The notes under the pieces are model-generated. The model made no database searches and had not been told where the DNA came from. It was given only the letters and a program-made list of their open reading frames with translations. A DNA stretch of 64,000 bases from Massilia sp. KIM (GTDB lineage Bacteria; Pseudomonadota; Gammaproteobacteria; Burkholderiales; Burkholderiaceae_D): positions 2,604,001-2,668,000 of the forward strand of contig NZ_MVAD01000001.1 in the NCBI RefSeq assembly GCF_002007115.1. The letters are read 5' to 3'. A program made the position numbers and the translations under genes. This document shows, piece by piece, positions 51,441-59,873 of this stretch; the first letter of the stretch is position 1, and each line of letters begins with the position of its first letter.

Positions 51441-53204
51441 GTGCAAGAGCAACACGCCTTCCCCTTCCTGCGGGAGATCATCCTCTTCCTGATCCTCTCC
51501 GGCATCCTCATCCCCACCCTGCAACGCCTGCGCATCAACCAGGTCCTCGGCTTCCTGGCCGTAGGCACCGTCGCCGGCCCCTACGGCCTGGGCCTGCTGG
51601 CCGACGACTACCCCTTGATGCGCCACTTCAGCTTCCCCAGCGGCGAAGGGGTGTCGATGCTGGCCGAGCTGGGCGTGCTGTTCCTGATGTTCATGATCGG
51701 CCTGGAGCTCTCCGCCGCCCGCCTGTGGTCGATGCGGCGCTGGGTGTTCGGCGCCGGCACCGCCCAGGTCCTCGTCAGCGCCACCCTGATCGGCGGCGCC
51801 TTGCTGCTCTACGGCCTGCCCGGCGAGTACGCCACCGTCCTCGGCCTGGTGCTCTCGCTCTCCTCCACCGCCGTGGTCATGCAGCTCATGAGCCAGCAGC
51901 AGAGCACCAACACCCCGCTCGGCCAGGCCGCCTTCGCGGTGCTGATGCTGCAGGACCTGGCCGTGGTGCCGATCCTGATCCTGATCGGCGCCCTCGGCAA
52001 GGACGCCGGCGGGGACGCGGGCGTGGCCATGCTGGCCCTGCTCACCCTGGCCAAGGCCGCCGGGGCGATCGCCCTCATCTACCTGGCCGGCGGGCGCGTG
52101 ATCCATCCGCTGTTCCGCGCCTTCGCCCGCCACCGCCAGCCCGACGTGTTCATGGCCCTGATCCTGCTCTCGACCTTCGGCATCGCCGCCCTCTCGGCCG
52201 CCGCCGGCCTGTCGATGGCGCTGGGCGCGCTGATCGCCGGCCTGCTGCTGGCCGAGACCGAGTTCAAGCACGAGGTCGAGCTGATGGTCGAGCCCTTCAA
52301 GGGCCTGCTCATGGGCCTGTTCTTCATGACCGTGGGGATGAACATCGACACCCGCCAGATCCTCGAGGCGCCGCTGTGGCTGGCCGCCTTCGTGGGCGGA
52401 CTGGTGCTGGTCAAGGCGCTCGTGGTCGCCCTGCTGTTTCGCATCGGCGGCCTGCCCTGGGGCCGGGCGGTCGAGGGCGGCCTGCTGCTGGGCCAGGGCG
52501 GCGAGTTCGCCTTCATCGTGATCGGCTACGCCGTCAGCACCCAGGTGCTGGACGCGGGCCTCGGGGCGCGCGTGATGCTGGCGGTCGGCCTGTCGCTCTT
52601 CATCACGCCGCTGCTGGCGCGCCTGGGCCGCATGATCGGGGAGCGCCACGACGGCGCGGCGCGCGAGCAGGCCGCCAACGCCTCCCACGCCAGCCTGGCG
52701 CAGGCGCGCGGGCGCATCATCATCGCCGGCTTCGGCCGCGTGGGCCAGCAGCTCGCCAAGCTGCTCACGGCCCAGGGCATCCCTTTCGTCGCCTTCGAGA
52801 ACGACGCCAAGCTGGTGTCGAAACTCCATGCCGAAGGCGTGCCGGTCTACTTCGGCAACGCCGCCCGTCCCGAGCTGCTGCGCCGCGTGCACGCCGACGA
52901 GGCGCCCGCCATCGTCCTCACCATGGACCACCCGGCCTCGGCCCTGCAGGCGGTGCGCGGCATCCGCCGCGAATTCCCGGACGCGCGCCTGTTCGTGCGC
53001 TCACGCGACGAGAAGCATGCGCGCGCCCTGCGCCAGGCCGGGGCCAGCGTGGTGGTGCCGGAAACCCTCGAGGCCAGCCTGCAGCTGTCGGCCTTCGTGC
53101 TGGAAGCGATGGGCCTGGACGAGCGCTCCGTGGACGACATCGTCGACCACGAGCGCGAGCTGTTCGCGGCCCAGCTGCTCGACCCCAGGCCGCCCGCGGC
53201 CTGA
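51441..53204 (+). CDS. CPA2-family monovalent cation:proton antiporter with TrkA-N domain (KefB/KefC/YbaL-like)
   Basis: A 587-residue protein. About twelve hydrophobic segments span residues 12-395 (LFLMFMIGLELSAARLWSMR, LVLSLSSTAVVMQLMSQQQS, LLGQGGEFAFIVIGYAV). A cytosolic RCK/TrkA-N domain follows with IIIAGFGRVGQQLAKLLTAQ (NAD-binding loop near 430) and the VYFGNAARPELL, SRDEKHARALRQAGA segments. Such proteins exchange K+ or Na+ for protons and are gated by nucleotides or glutathione adducts. The start codon is GTG 51441 with no strong ribosome site. No KefF/KefG partner is present. Confidence 0.88.
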   Translation: MQEQHAFPFLREIILFLILSGILIPTLQRLRINQVLGFLAVGTVAGPYGLGLLADDYPLMRHFSFPSGEGVSMLAELGVLFLMFMIGLELSAARLWSMRRWVFGAGTAQVLVSATLIGGALLLYGLPGEYATVLGLVLSLSSTAVVMQLMSQQQSTNTPLGQAAFAVLMLQDLAVVPILILIGALGKDAGGDAGVAMLALLTLAKAAGAIALIYLAGGRVIHPLFRAFARHRQPDVFMALILLSTFGIAALSAAAGLSMALGALIAGLLLAETEFKHEVELMVEPFKGLLMGLFFMTVGMNIDTRQILEAPLWLAAFVGGLVLVKALVVALLFRIGGLPWGRAVEGGLLLGQGGEFAFIVIGYAVSTQVLDAGLGARVMLAVGLSLFITPLLARLGRMIGERHDGAAREQAANASHASLAQARGRIIIAGFGRVGQQLAKLLTAQGIPFVAFENDAKLVSKLHAEGVPVYFGNAARPELLRRVHADEAPAIVLTMDHPASALQAVRGIRREFPDARLFVRSRDEKHARALRQAGASVVVPETLEASLQLSAFVLEAMGLDERSVDDIVDHERELFAAQLLDPRPPAA

Positions 53205-53211
53205 AGCCGGC

Positions 53212-54822
53212 TCAAGCCGCGGCGCGCAGCGCCGCCTGCACGCCCCACCACGCCGCTTCCTCGAACACCGAATAGCCGGACAGGTCGCCGTGCGCGAACA
53301 GCACCGGTCCCTCGGCTTCGCGCAGCGCCGCCAGGCCCGCATTCTTGCGAAAGCCGGGCGCCGGAATCGCCATCGCGTGGGCGCGCAAGGTGATGTCGGC
53401 GCGCTCGACGCAGGGCGCCAAGGCCAGCCCATAGGCCGCGCGCAGGTCGCTCGCCGCCAGGTCCAGCAGCTCGCGCGGGTCGGCGTCCTGCAGCCAGCGC
53501 CGCGCCTCCTGCGGCGTGCGTCCGGACAACGCCATATAGGCCGTGAACACGGTCTTCTCGGGCGGATGCAGGCGGATGTCCTGGTGGGTCGACACCACGT
53601 AGCCCAGGCCCTTGCCGCCGTAAACCACGTTGTCCCAGGCCAGCGGCGTCTCGTCCAGCTCGCGCGGGAAGGCGCGCATCACGAAGCTGCTCACCATCCA
53701 GGGCGCGTAGGCCGGCAGGTCGCGGCGCGGGTCGAAGCCCAGCTTCCCGATGCCCTCGACGATGCGCGCGGCGACGAACAGCGGCATCGCGCACACGATG
53801 CGCCGCGCCCGCACCAGGAAGCTGCGCGGCTTGCCGCTCTCCAGCGTGAAGCACAGCGCCTCGGCCCGGTCGCCCAGCGAACGCACCGAAACCGCCGTGC
53901 CGGGGCGGCGACGCCCGGCGACGCGCGCGGCCAGCGCCTCGGCCACTGGCGCCAGGCCGCCCGGCCAGGTCAGGAGGCCGTTCTCCTCCGCGTTGGCGGC
54001 CAGGCCCAGGCGTCCGGCGAAGTAATGCACGCCGGCCCAGGCCGACACCTGCGCCAGCCCGGCGCCGTAGTCATCGCGGCAGCAGTAGTCGAGATACCAG
54101 CGCAGCGCCGGCGCGGTATAGCCTTCGCGGTCCAGCCAGGCGGCGAAGCTGATGGCGTCCAGTCCGTCGAATTCCGGGTCCTGCGAGGACAGCGCGGCCG
54201 GGAACACAAAGCTGCGCCGCCCGTCCGCGCCGCGATGGTGGCGCAGGCGCTCCATGTGGGCGAAGAACTGCCTTTCCTGGGCCAGCTCGCCGGCCGCCAG
54301 GCCCTCCTGCGGCAGCAGGCCCTCGTGCCAGCGTCCCTGGTACAGCAGGCGCTCCTGCGGGCCGTGCAGGACGAAGCGCTCGTCGTACAGCGGGCGCTCA
54401 CCCAGCGCGTCCTGGCGGATCACGCCGAGGTCGGCCAGCATCTCGCGCACCTGCCTCGCTTCCCTGCCCGGCAGCGGCAGGTAGTGGGCCCCGGTCGGGC
54501 AGGCGTAGTCGCCGTAGCGGCTGCCGGCGGCGTTGCCGAAGGCTTCCGGGCCGTCGAACAGCAGGAAGTCCTGGCGGCCCATGCGGTTCAGCTGCCAGGC
54601 CGCGCTCAGGCCGGCGATGCCGGAGCCGAGGATGGCGACCTCGGTCTCGATCACGCTGGACGGCGGCGGCAACTGGGCGCGGTCGCGCAGCAGATGGCCT
54701 TCCAGCCGGCCGGGGGTACGCACCGTCGGCGTGATTTCCTGCCAGCCGAGAAAGCCGGCCGCGCCACCCAGGCCGGCCACCGCCGCCCCGCCGGCGCCGA
54801 TCAGGAAGGAACGCCGGTCCAT
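53212..54822 (-). CDS. Tat-exported FAD-dependent amine oxidase-like protein
   Basis: A 536-residue flavoprotein with a twin-arginine signal (MDRRSFLIGAGGAAVAGLGG) and then an FAD-binding Rossmann loop VAILGSGIAGLSAAWQLNRM with DFLLFDGPEAFGNAAGSRYG. The C-terminal GPVLFAHGDLSGYSVFEEAA is the FAD-contact segment of amine oxidases of the MAO/polyamine oxidase class. It should fold in the cytosol with FAD and act in the periplasm. Its start overlaps the stop of the membrane aminopropyltransferase gene (ATGA), so the two are translationally coupled. The substrate (polyamine-like) is inferred from context only. Confidence 0.8.
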   Translation of the reverse strand: MDRRSFLIGAGGAAVAGLGGAAGFLGWQEITPTVRTPGRLEGHLLRDRAQLPPPSSVIETEVAILGSGIAGLSAAWQLNRMGRQDFLLFDGPEAFGNAAGSRYGDYACPTGAHYLPLPGREARQVREMLADLGVIRQDALGERPLYDERFVLHGPQERLLYQGRWHEGLLPQEGLAAGELAQERQFFAHMERLRHHRGADGRRSFVFPAALSSQDPEFDGLDAISFAAWLDREGYTAPALRWYLDYCCRDDYGAGLAQVSAWAGVHYFAGRLGLAANAEENGLLTWPGGLAPVAEALAARVAGRRRPGTAVSVRSLGDRAEALCFTLESGKPRSFLVRARRIVCAMPLFVAARIVEGIGKLGFDPRRDLPAYAPWMVSSFVMRAFPRELDETPLAWDNVVYGGKGLGYVVSTHQDIRLHPPEKTVFTAYMALSGRTPQEARRWLQDADPRELLDLAASDLRAAYGLALAPCVERADITLRAHAMAIPAPGFRKNAGLAALREAEGPVLFAHGDLSGYSVFEEAAWWGVQAALRAAA

Positions 54823-56333
54823 CAGCGGATCACCTGGCGCCAGTCTTCCTCGAACTCGCGCACCAGCGACTGCGAATCGAGCCGGTTCGGCTTCATCGGC
54901 AGGCGCGGCATGTCGGGCGGGAAGCTGAACATGGCGCGTGTGGTCTCGGCGTTCAGGTAGCGCAGCGGCAGGGTGTAGCGCTGCGGCGGCGTGAAGCTGC
55001 CCTGGGGCGAGGCCAGCACGAAGCCCCACTCGCCGAAGGACGGCACGTAGAGGTGGTAGGGCCAGGTCTTCAAGCCGACTTCGCGCAAGGTGGCCTCGAT
55101 GGTCCAGTAGGCGTGCGGGGCGAAGAAGGGCGAAGTGGACTGGACGGCGATCATGCCGCTGGCCGCCACGTGCTTGCGCAGGATGCCGTAGAAAGGCACG
55201 GAGTACAGCTTGCCGAGCGCGAAGCTGGACGGATCGGGGAAGTCGACGATGGCCACGTCGTACATCCCGGCTTCCTTCTGCAGCCAGACCGCCGCGTCGG
55301 CGTTCACCACTTTCACCCGCTTGTCGTTGAGGGCGTTGTGATTGAGCTTGACGAGTTCCGGGCGGGTGGCGAAGGCCCCGGTCATCTGCGGATCGAGGTC
55401 GACCAGGGTGACCTCCTCCACGTTCGGATAGCGCAGCACTTCGCGCAGCGCCAGGCCGTCGCCGCCGCCCAGCACCAGCACCCGGCGCGCCCAGGGCGTG
55501 GCCTGCATGGCCGGATGGACCAGGGCCTCGTGGTAGCGGTACTCGTCGCGTGAGGAGAATTGCAGGTTGCCGTTGATGTAGAGCCGCAGGTCGTCCTTCC
55601 AGCGCGTGATCACCAGGCGCTGGTAGGGGGTGGTGGTCGAGAACACCACCTCGTCGCCGAACAGCCCGCGCTCGCCCCACTCCACCATGCGGTCGGACAG
55701 GCCGAAGCCCAGGCACAGCAGGAACAGCACCGCGCCGGCGCGCAGCGCCCGTCCGCCCAGGTTGGCCAGCTCGGCGCGGAACACGTAGAGGGTCCAGATG
55801 GCCACGCCGACGTTGAGCATCCCGAACAGGAAGCCGGTGCGCACCAGGCCCAGGTGGGGCGCCAGCACCAGCGGGAACAGCAGCGACACCGCCAGCGCGC
55901 CCAGGTAGTCGAAGGTCAGCACGCGGCTGACGATCTCGGCGAACCCGGTGCGGCGCTCGTTCAGCGCGCGCATCACCAGCGGCACCTCCATGCCGACCAT
56001 GGCGCCGATCATGAACACCGTCACGTAGAGCACGGTGCGGAAAGGCGCGGCCATCCAGGTGAAGGTCATGAACAGCAGCGCGGCCGAGACGCCGCCGATC
56101 AGGCCCACCGCCAGTTCGATGTCGATGAAGCGCGCCAGCACGTCCTCGTCGCGCACGTATTTCGAGAGGTGGGCGCCGACGCCCATCGCGAACAGGTAGC
56201 AGCCGATGATGGTCGAAAACTGGAGCACCGAATCGCCCAGCAGGTAGCTCGACAAGGCGCCTGCGATCAGTTCGTAAGCCAATCCGCATGAAGCGACGAC
56301 GAACACGGAAAGGATGAGAATTTTTTTGGTCAT
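54822..56333 (-). CDS. Membrane-anchored spermidine synthase-like aminopropyltransferase
   Basis: A 503-residue protein. Residues 1-215 hold about seven membrane helices (ILILSVFVVASCGLAYELIA, FSTIIGCYLFAMGVGAHLSK, VLYVTVFMIGAMVGMEVPLV and others). Residues about 235-490 form a spermidine-synthase fold: TTTPYQRLVITRW, LRLYINGNLQFSSRDEYRYH and EALVHPA, nucleotide-binding VLVLGGGDGLALREVLRYP (GGGDG 289-293), then VTLVDLDPQ and the catalytic Asp in AIVDFPDPSS. The soluble part should transfer aminopropyl from decarboxylated SAM to an acceptor at the membrane. SpeD, which makes the donor, is in the same cluster. Divergent from the DUF350 gene. Confidence 0.85.
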   Translation of the reverse strand: MTKKILILSVFVVASCGLAYELIAGALSSYLLGDSVLQFSTIIGCYLFAMGVGAHLSKYVRDEDVLARFIDIELAVGLIGGVSAALLFMTFTWMAAPFRTVLYVTVFMIGAMVGMEVPLVMRALNERRTGFAEIVSRVLTFDYLGALAVSLLFPLVLAPHLGLVRTGFLFGMLNVGVAIWTLYVFRAELANLGGRALRAGAVLFLLCLGFGLSDRMVEWGERGLFGDEVVFSTTTPYQRLVITRWKDDLRLYINGNLQFSSRDEYRYHEALVHPAMQATPWARRVLVLGGGDGLALREVLRYPNVEEVTLVDLDPQMTGAFATRPELVKLNHNALNDKRVKVVNADAAVWLQKEAGMYDVAIVDFPDPSSFALGKLYSVPFYGILRKHVAASGMIAVQSTSPFFAPHAYWTIEATLREVGLKTWPYHLYVPSFGEWGFVLASPQGSFTPPQRYTLPLRYLNAETTRAMFSFPPDMPRLPMKPNRLDSQSLVREFEEDWRQVIR

Positions 56334-56395
56334 TGCTCAGGTTTTGCTCTAAGATCGCGATGCTGCCAAACAGACTATTTTCCGTGGAGAACGCC

Positions 56396-56782
56396 GTGCC
56401 CGCCATCCTAGCCTATCTGCTGCACCTGACAACAGCTGTCGCACTGGTCATGGGATTTTTTGTGGTCTACACGCGCGTCACGCCCTACGACGAAGTGCAC
56501 CTGATCCGCGAAGGCAACGGGGCCGCCGCGCTGTCGCTGGGCGGCACCCTGCTCGGCTTCTCGGTCACGGTGGCCGCGAGCCTGATGTACACCCGCGACT
56601 ATTACGAGTTCGTCGGCTGGGGCGCCTTCGCGATGCTGGTCCAGGTGCTGGTGTTCGTGGTCGCCACGCGCCTGCTGCGCATGTCCAAGGACCAGATCGA
56701 GGCCAACAACATGGCCTTCGGCGGCCTGCTCGGCGCCATCTCCCTGTCCATCGGCCTGATCAACGCCGGCAGCGTCTCCTGA
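56396..56782 (+). CDS. DUF350 (YjfL-like) membrane protein
   Basis: A 128-residue protein with four membrane helices: AILAYLLHLTTAVALVMGFF, AALSLGGTLLGFSVTVAASL, FVGWGAFAMLVQVLVFVVAT and NMAFGGLLGAISLSIGLINA, the DUF350 pattern. An acidic loop DEVHLIREGN lies between the first two. GTG 56396 with GGAGA upstream is preferred over an ATG at 56360. In E. coli the homologue YjfL is encoded with PspA-like and glutathionylspermidine synthase-like genes. First of the rightward genes of the cluster. Confidence 0.82.
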   Translation: MPAILAYLLHLTTAVALVMGFFVVYTRVTPYDEVHLIREGNGAAALSLGGTLLGFSVTVAASLMYTRDYYEFVGWGAFAMLVQVLVFVVATRLLRMSKDQIEANNMAFGGLLGAISLSIGLINAGSVS

Positions 56783-56820
56783 TCCATCCCTTCATTCCGC
56801 TCGCATACACGGAGGCTTCC

Positions 56821-57867
56821 ATGTCCATCGGTTCTTTCATCAAGAAGCAGTTTCTCGACGTCCTGCAGTGGAACGAGGAGACCGAGGGCGTGCTCGCCTG
56901 GCGTCACCCGATGGAGGACTACGAGATCCAGAACGGCGCCACCCTGGTGGTGCGCGAATCGCAGATCGCGGTGTTCGTGGACGAAGGCCGGATCGCCGAC
57001 GTGTTCGGCCCCGGCACCCACCGCCTGACCACGAATACCCTGCCGGTGCTGACCAACCTGAAGAACTGGGACAAGCTGTTCGCCTCTCCCTTCAAGTCGG
57101 ACGTCTACTTCTTCAGCACCCGCGTGCAGACCGGGCGCAAATGGGGCACCACCCAGCCGGTGACGATCCGCGACAAGGACTTCGACATGATCCGGGTGCG
57201 CGCCTTCGGCATGTACTCCTACCGCATCGCCGACCCGCGCCTGTTCTTCAAGGAGATCAGCGGCACCCGCGCGGCCTACACCCGCGACGAGGTCGAGGAC
57301 CAGCTGCGCGGCCTGATGCTGGCCACCATGGCCAACTCCCTGGGCGCGTCGAACATCGCCTTCCTCGACATGGCGGCCAACCAGACCCTGATGGCGCAGC
57401 AGATCCGCGGCGACCTCGCGGCCGCCTTCGCGCGCTACGGCGTCGGCCTGGACGAGTTCAACGTCACCAGCGTCAGCCTGCCGGAAGAACTGCAGGCTGC
57501 CCTCGACCAGCGCATCTCGGCCGGCATGAAGGCCAGCCTGGGCGCGGACAAGATGGGCAACTTCACCCAGTTCCAGGTGGCCAGCAGCATCCCGCTGGCG
57601 GCCCAGAACGAAGGCGGCCTGGCCGGCATCGGCGCCGGCGCGGGCGCCGGCATCGCCATCGGCCAGGCCATGGCCCAGGGCATGAGCGGCGCCTTCGCCC
57701 CGCCCCAGGCCCCGGCGGCGCAAGCAGCACCAGCAGCCCCCGCCCCGGGCGGCGAGTCGATCGAAGACCGCCTGGCCAAGCTCAATGGCCTGCTCGACAA
57801 GGGCCTGATCTCGCAGGCCGACTACGACGGCACCAAGGCCGAGCTGCTCAAGAAGCTGATCGGCTGA
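56821..57867 (+). CDS. SPFH-domain protein with C-terminal SHOCT domain (YdjI-like)
   Basis: A 348-residue protein. Residues about 20-250 match the SPFH/virion-core-like family (VLAWRHPMEDYEIQNGATLV, VVRESQIAVFVDEGRI, FGPGTHRLTTNTLPVLTNLK, TRDEVEDQLRGLMLATMANS). A Gly/Ala-rich linker (about 255-310) leads to a SHOCT helix pair (SIEDRLAKLNGLLDKGLISQ, ADYDGTKAELLKKLIG). It lacks a clear membrane helix and is expected to coat the membrane as a scaffold. It lies 38 bases after DUF350 and 14 bases before the DUF4178 gene. Confidence 0.85.
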   Translation: MSIGSFIKKQFLDVLQWNEETEGVLAWRHPMEDYEIQNGATLVVRESQIAVFVDEGRIADVFGPGTHRLTTNTLPVLTNLKNWDKLFASPFKSDVYFFSTRVQTGRKWGTTQPVTIRDKDFDMIRVRAFGMYSYRIADPRLFFKEISGTRAAYTRDEVEDQLRGLMLATMANSLGASNIAFLDMAANQTLMAQQIRGDLAAAFARYGVGLDEFNVTSVSLPEELQAALDQRISAGMKASLGADKMGNFTQFQVASSIPLAAQNEGGLAGIGAGAGAGIAIGQAMAQGMSGAFAPPQAPAAQAAPAAPAPGGESIEDRLAKLNGLLDKGLISQADYDGTKAELLKKLIG

Positions 57868-57881
57868 GGACTGCCGCCCCG

Positions 57882-59327
57882 ATGCTGAGCGTTTCCTGCC
57901 CTTCCTGCGGCGCCCCGGTGGCCTTCCGCTCGCACGCCTCCGTGATGGCGGTGTGCGAGTACTGCCGCGCCACGGTGCACAAGGACGCCGGCGCGGTGCG
58001 CCAGCTCGGCAAGCTGTCCGAGGTGCTGGAAGACTATTCGCCAATCCAGATCGGCACCGCCGGCAAGGTGGGCGCGCGCAGCTTCACCGTGATCGGCCGC
58101 ATCCAGCTGCGCTACGCGGCCGGCATGTGGAACGAGTGGTACCTGATGTACGAGGACGGCGGCAGCGGCTGGCTGGGCGATTTTTCCGGCCAGTTCACCG
58201 TCACCGCCCAGCGTCCGCTGCCGGACAAGTTTCCGCCCTTCGAGATGGCGCGCGTCGGCGCCCAGTTCGACCTCGGCTTCGGACTGGCGGTGGTGTCGGA
58301 CCGGCGCGAAGCCCAGTGCGTCGGCGGCCAGGGCGAGCTGCCCTTCGACGTCGGCGACGGCTGGAGCGCGCGCGTGGTCGACCTGCGCCGCGGCCCCAGC
58401 TTCGCCACCCTCGACTACTCGGACGGCGACAAGCCCCTGCTCTACACCGGCGTCGCGGTCACCCTCGAATCCATGGGCTGCCAGCTGCTGCGCGACGACG
58501 AGGCGATCAAGGCCAGCGCGGGGCGCTACCGGGGCAAAGTCGGCGCCCTGCAATGCCCTTCCTGCGGCACGGCGATCGCCTACCTGCCGGGCATGGCGGA
58601 CAAGCTGGTGTGCCAGGCCTGCGCCACCCGCATCGACGCCTCCACGCCCCAGGCCGAGGTGCTGGCGGCCGGTGAGCGCAACGACAAGGTGCCGCTCACC
58701 CTGCCGCTCGGCGCTCAGGCGAAGATCGGCAACCAGGACTACCACCTGATCGGCGCCATGAAGCGCACCGACGACGAGGGCGAGACCTGGACCGAATACC
58801 TGCTCTACGCCACCCGCGGCACCTTCTTCTGGCTGGTCGAAGCCGGCGACCAATGGTGGCGTTCGGAAGTGATGGACGAGTGGCCGGAGCCGGGCACCCC
58901 GGCCGTGCCCCATGTCTCGCTGCACAACATCCGCTACGAGAGAACGCTGGACTACGAAGCGCGCGTCACCTGGGCGGCCGGCGCCTTCAACTGGAAGGTG
59001 GCGGCCGGCGACCGGGCGCGGGTGCGCGAGTTCGAGCGCGGCATGGCCTCGCTCGCGGCCGAGAACACCCAGGACGAATTGAGCTGGTCGCGTTCGACGC
59101 CGGTCGCGGCCGACCAGGTGCGCGCCTGGTTCAAGCTGCCGGCGCCGCCGGCCGCCAAGGGAGCGGGCCTGTCCGCCTCGCTGGGCGAGCTGCAATGGCG
59201 CTTCCTGCTGTGGATCCTCGGCCTGAACGCAGTTCCGCTGATCGTCAACTTCGGCGAGACCATGATCTGGCTGCTGGCCGCGCTGTTCGCGCTGTTCATC
59301 CCGCCCAATATCGTCAAGAAGGACTGA
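57882..59327 (+). CDS. Duplicated zinc-ribbon/DUF4178 protein with C-terminal membrane anchor
   Basis: A 481-residue protein built of two like halves. First: zinc ribbon CPSCGAPVAFRSHASVMAV with CEYC, then a DUF4178 barrel (RSFTVIGRIQLRYAAGMWNE, WYLMYEDGGSGWLGDFSG). Second: zinc ribbon CPSCGTAIAYLPGMADKLV with CQAC, then DUF4178 (YHLIGAMKRTDDEGETWTEY, LLYATRGTFFWLVEAGD). The C-terminus has two hydrophobic helices (FLLWILGLNAVPLIV, MIWLLAALFALFIPPNI). DUF4178 is widespread in clusters with DUF350 and SPFH proteins. Function is unknown; the barrels may bind membrane lipids or polyamines. Confidence 0.82.
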   Translation: MLSVSCPSCGAPVAFRSHASVMAVCEYCRATVHKDAGAVRQLGKLSEVLEDYSPIQIGTAGKVGARSFTVIGRIQLRYAAGMWNEWYLMYEDGGSGWLGDFSGQFTVTAQRPLPDKFPPFEMARVGAQFDLGFGLAVVSDRREAQCVGGQGELPFDVGDGWSARVVDLRRGPSFATLDYSDGDKPLLYTGVAVTLESMGCQLLRDDEAIKASAGRYRGKVGALQCPSCGTAIAYLPGMADKLVCQACATRIDASTPQAEVLAAGERNDKVPLTLPLGAQAKIGNQDYHLIGAMKRTDDEGETWTEYLLYATRGTFFWLVEAGDQWWRSEVMDEWPEPGTPAVPHVSLHNIRYERTLDYEARVTWAAGAFNWKVAAGDRARVREFERGMASLAAENTQDELSWSRSTPVAADQVRAWFKLPAPPAAKGAGLSASLGELQWRFLLWILGLNAVPLIVNFGETMIWLLAALFALFIPPNIVKKD

Positions 59328-59336
59328 AGCGCCCCC

Positions 59337-59483
59337 ATGAACAAGCGTTATTTCGTCTATGCGATGGCGATTACGATCGTGACCACCATCGTCTGCTGGG
59401 TGAGCATGTTCGACTCCACCAGCTCCTCCGGCTACCGCTCGCGCGGCTACGGCGGCAGCTATTCGGGCGGTGGCCACAAGTGA
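59337..59483 (+). CDS. 48-residue single-helix membrane peptide
   Basis: MNKRYFVYAMAITIVTTIVC with one membrane helix, then a Ser/Gly/Arg/Tyr-rich tail (SSGYRSRGYGGSYSGGGHK). It starts 9 bases after the DUF4178 stop and its own stop codon overlaps the speD start (GTGA), so it is clearly part of the operon. A small membrane subunit or regulator is likely. No family known. Confidence 0.7.
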   Translation: MNKRYFVYAMAITIVTTIVCWVSMFDSTSSSGYRSRGYGGSYSGGGHK

Positions 59484-59842
59484 GCGGCGGCGCGCACCGC
59501 CCGGCCGGCATCCATCTGCTGGCCGACCTGGCCGGCATCGACGCCGCGCTGCTGGCCGACCCCGAGGCCATCGACGCCCTGCTGCGCGAGGCCGCGCTGG
59601 CGGCCGGCGCGCGCATCCTGCACAGCCATTTCCACAGCTTCGGGACCGGCATGGGCGTGACCGGCGTGCTGCTGCTGGCCGAATCGCACATCTCGATCCA
59701 CACCTGGCCCGAGCACGGCTTCGCCGCCGCCGACATCTTCATGTGCGGCGCGGCCCAGCCGCAACTGGCGCTGGAAGTCATCGAAGACGCGCTGGCGCCC
59801 GCCTCGCGCAGCCTCAAGACGGTGGCGCGCGGACAGCTATAA
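59480..59842 (+). CDS. speD: S-adenosylmethionine decarboxylase proenzyme
   Basis: A 120-residue class 1 bacterial SpeD. The self-cleavage site is in LLAESHISIHTWPEHGFAAA (Ser69 gives the pyruvoyl group, His74 and Cys89 in DIFMCG assist). It makes decarboxylated SAM, the aminopropyl donor used by the membrane aminopropyltransferase at 54822-56333. The start is GTG 59480, overlapping the stop of the 48-residue peptide; this gives the usual family N-terminus (GIHLLADL). Confidence 0.92.
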   Translation: MSGGAHRPAGIHLLADLAGIDAALLADPEAIDALLREAALAAGARILHSHFHSFGTGMGVTGVLLLAESHISIHTWPEHGFAAADIFMCGAAQPQLALEVIEDALAPASRSLKTVARGQL

Positions 59843-59873
59843 TCGGGGTCTCCCGATTTCTCACGACACCGAC

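Noticed and set aside
53212..56406. A 1064-residue frame spanning two genes
   Set aside because: Only its C-terminal half (from 54822) has family features; the N-terminal half is an out-of-frame reading of the membrane spermidine synthase gene.
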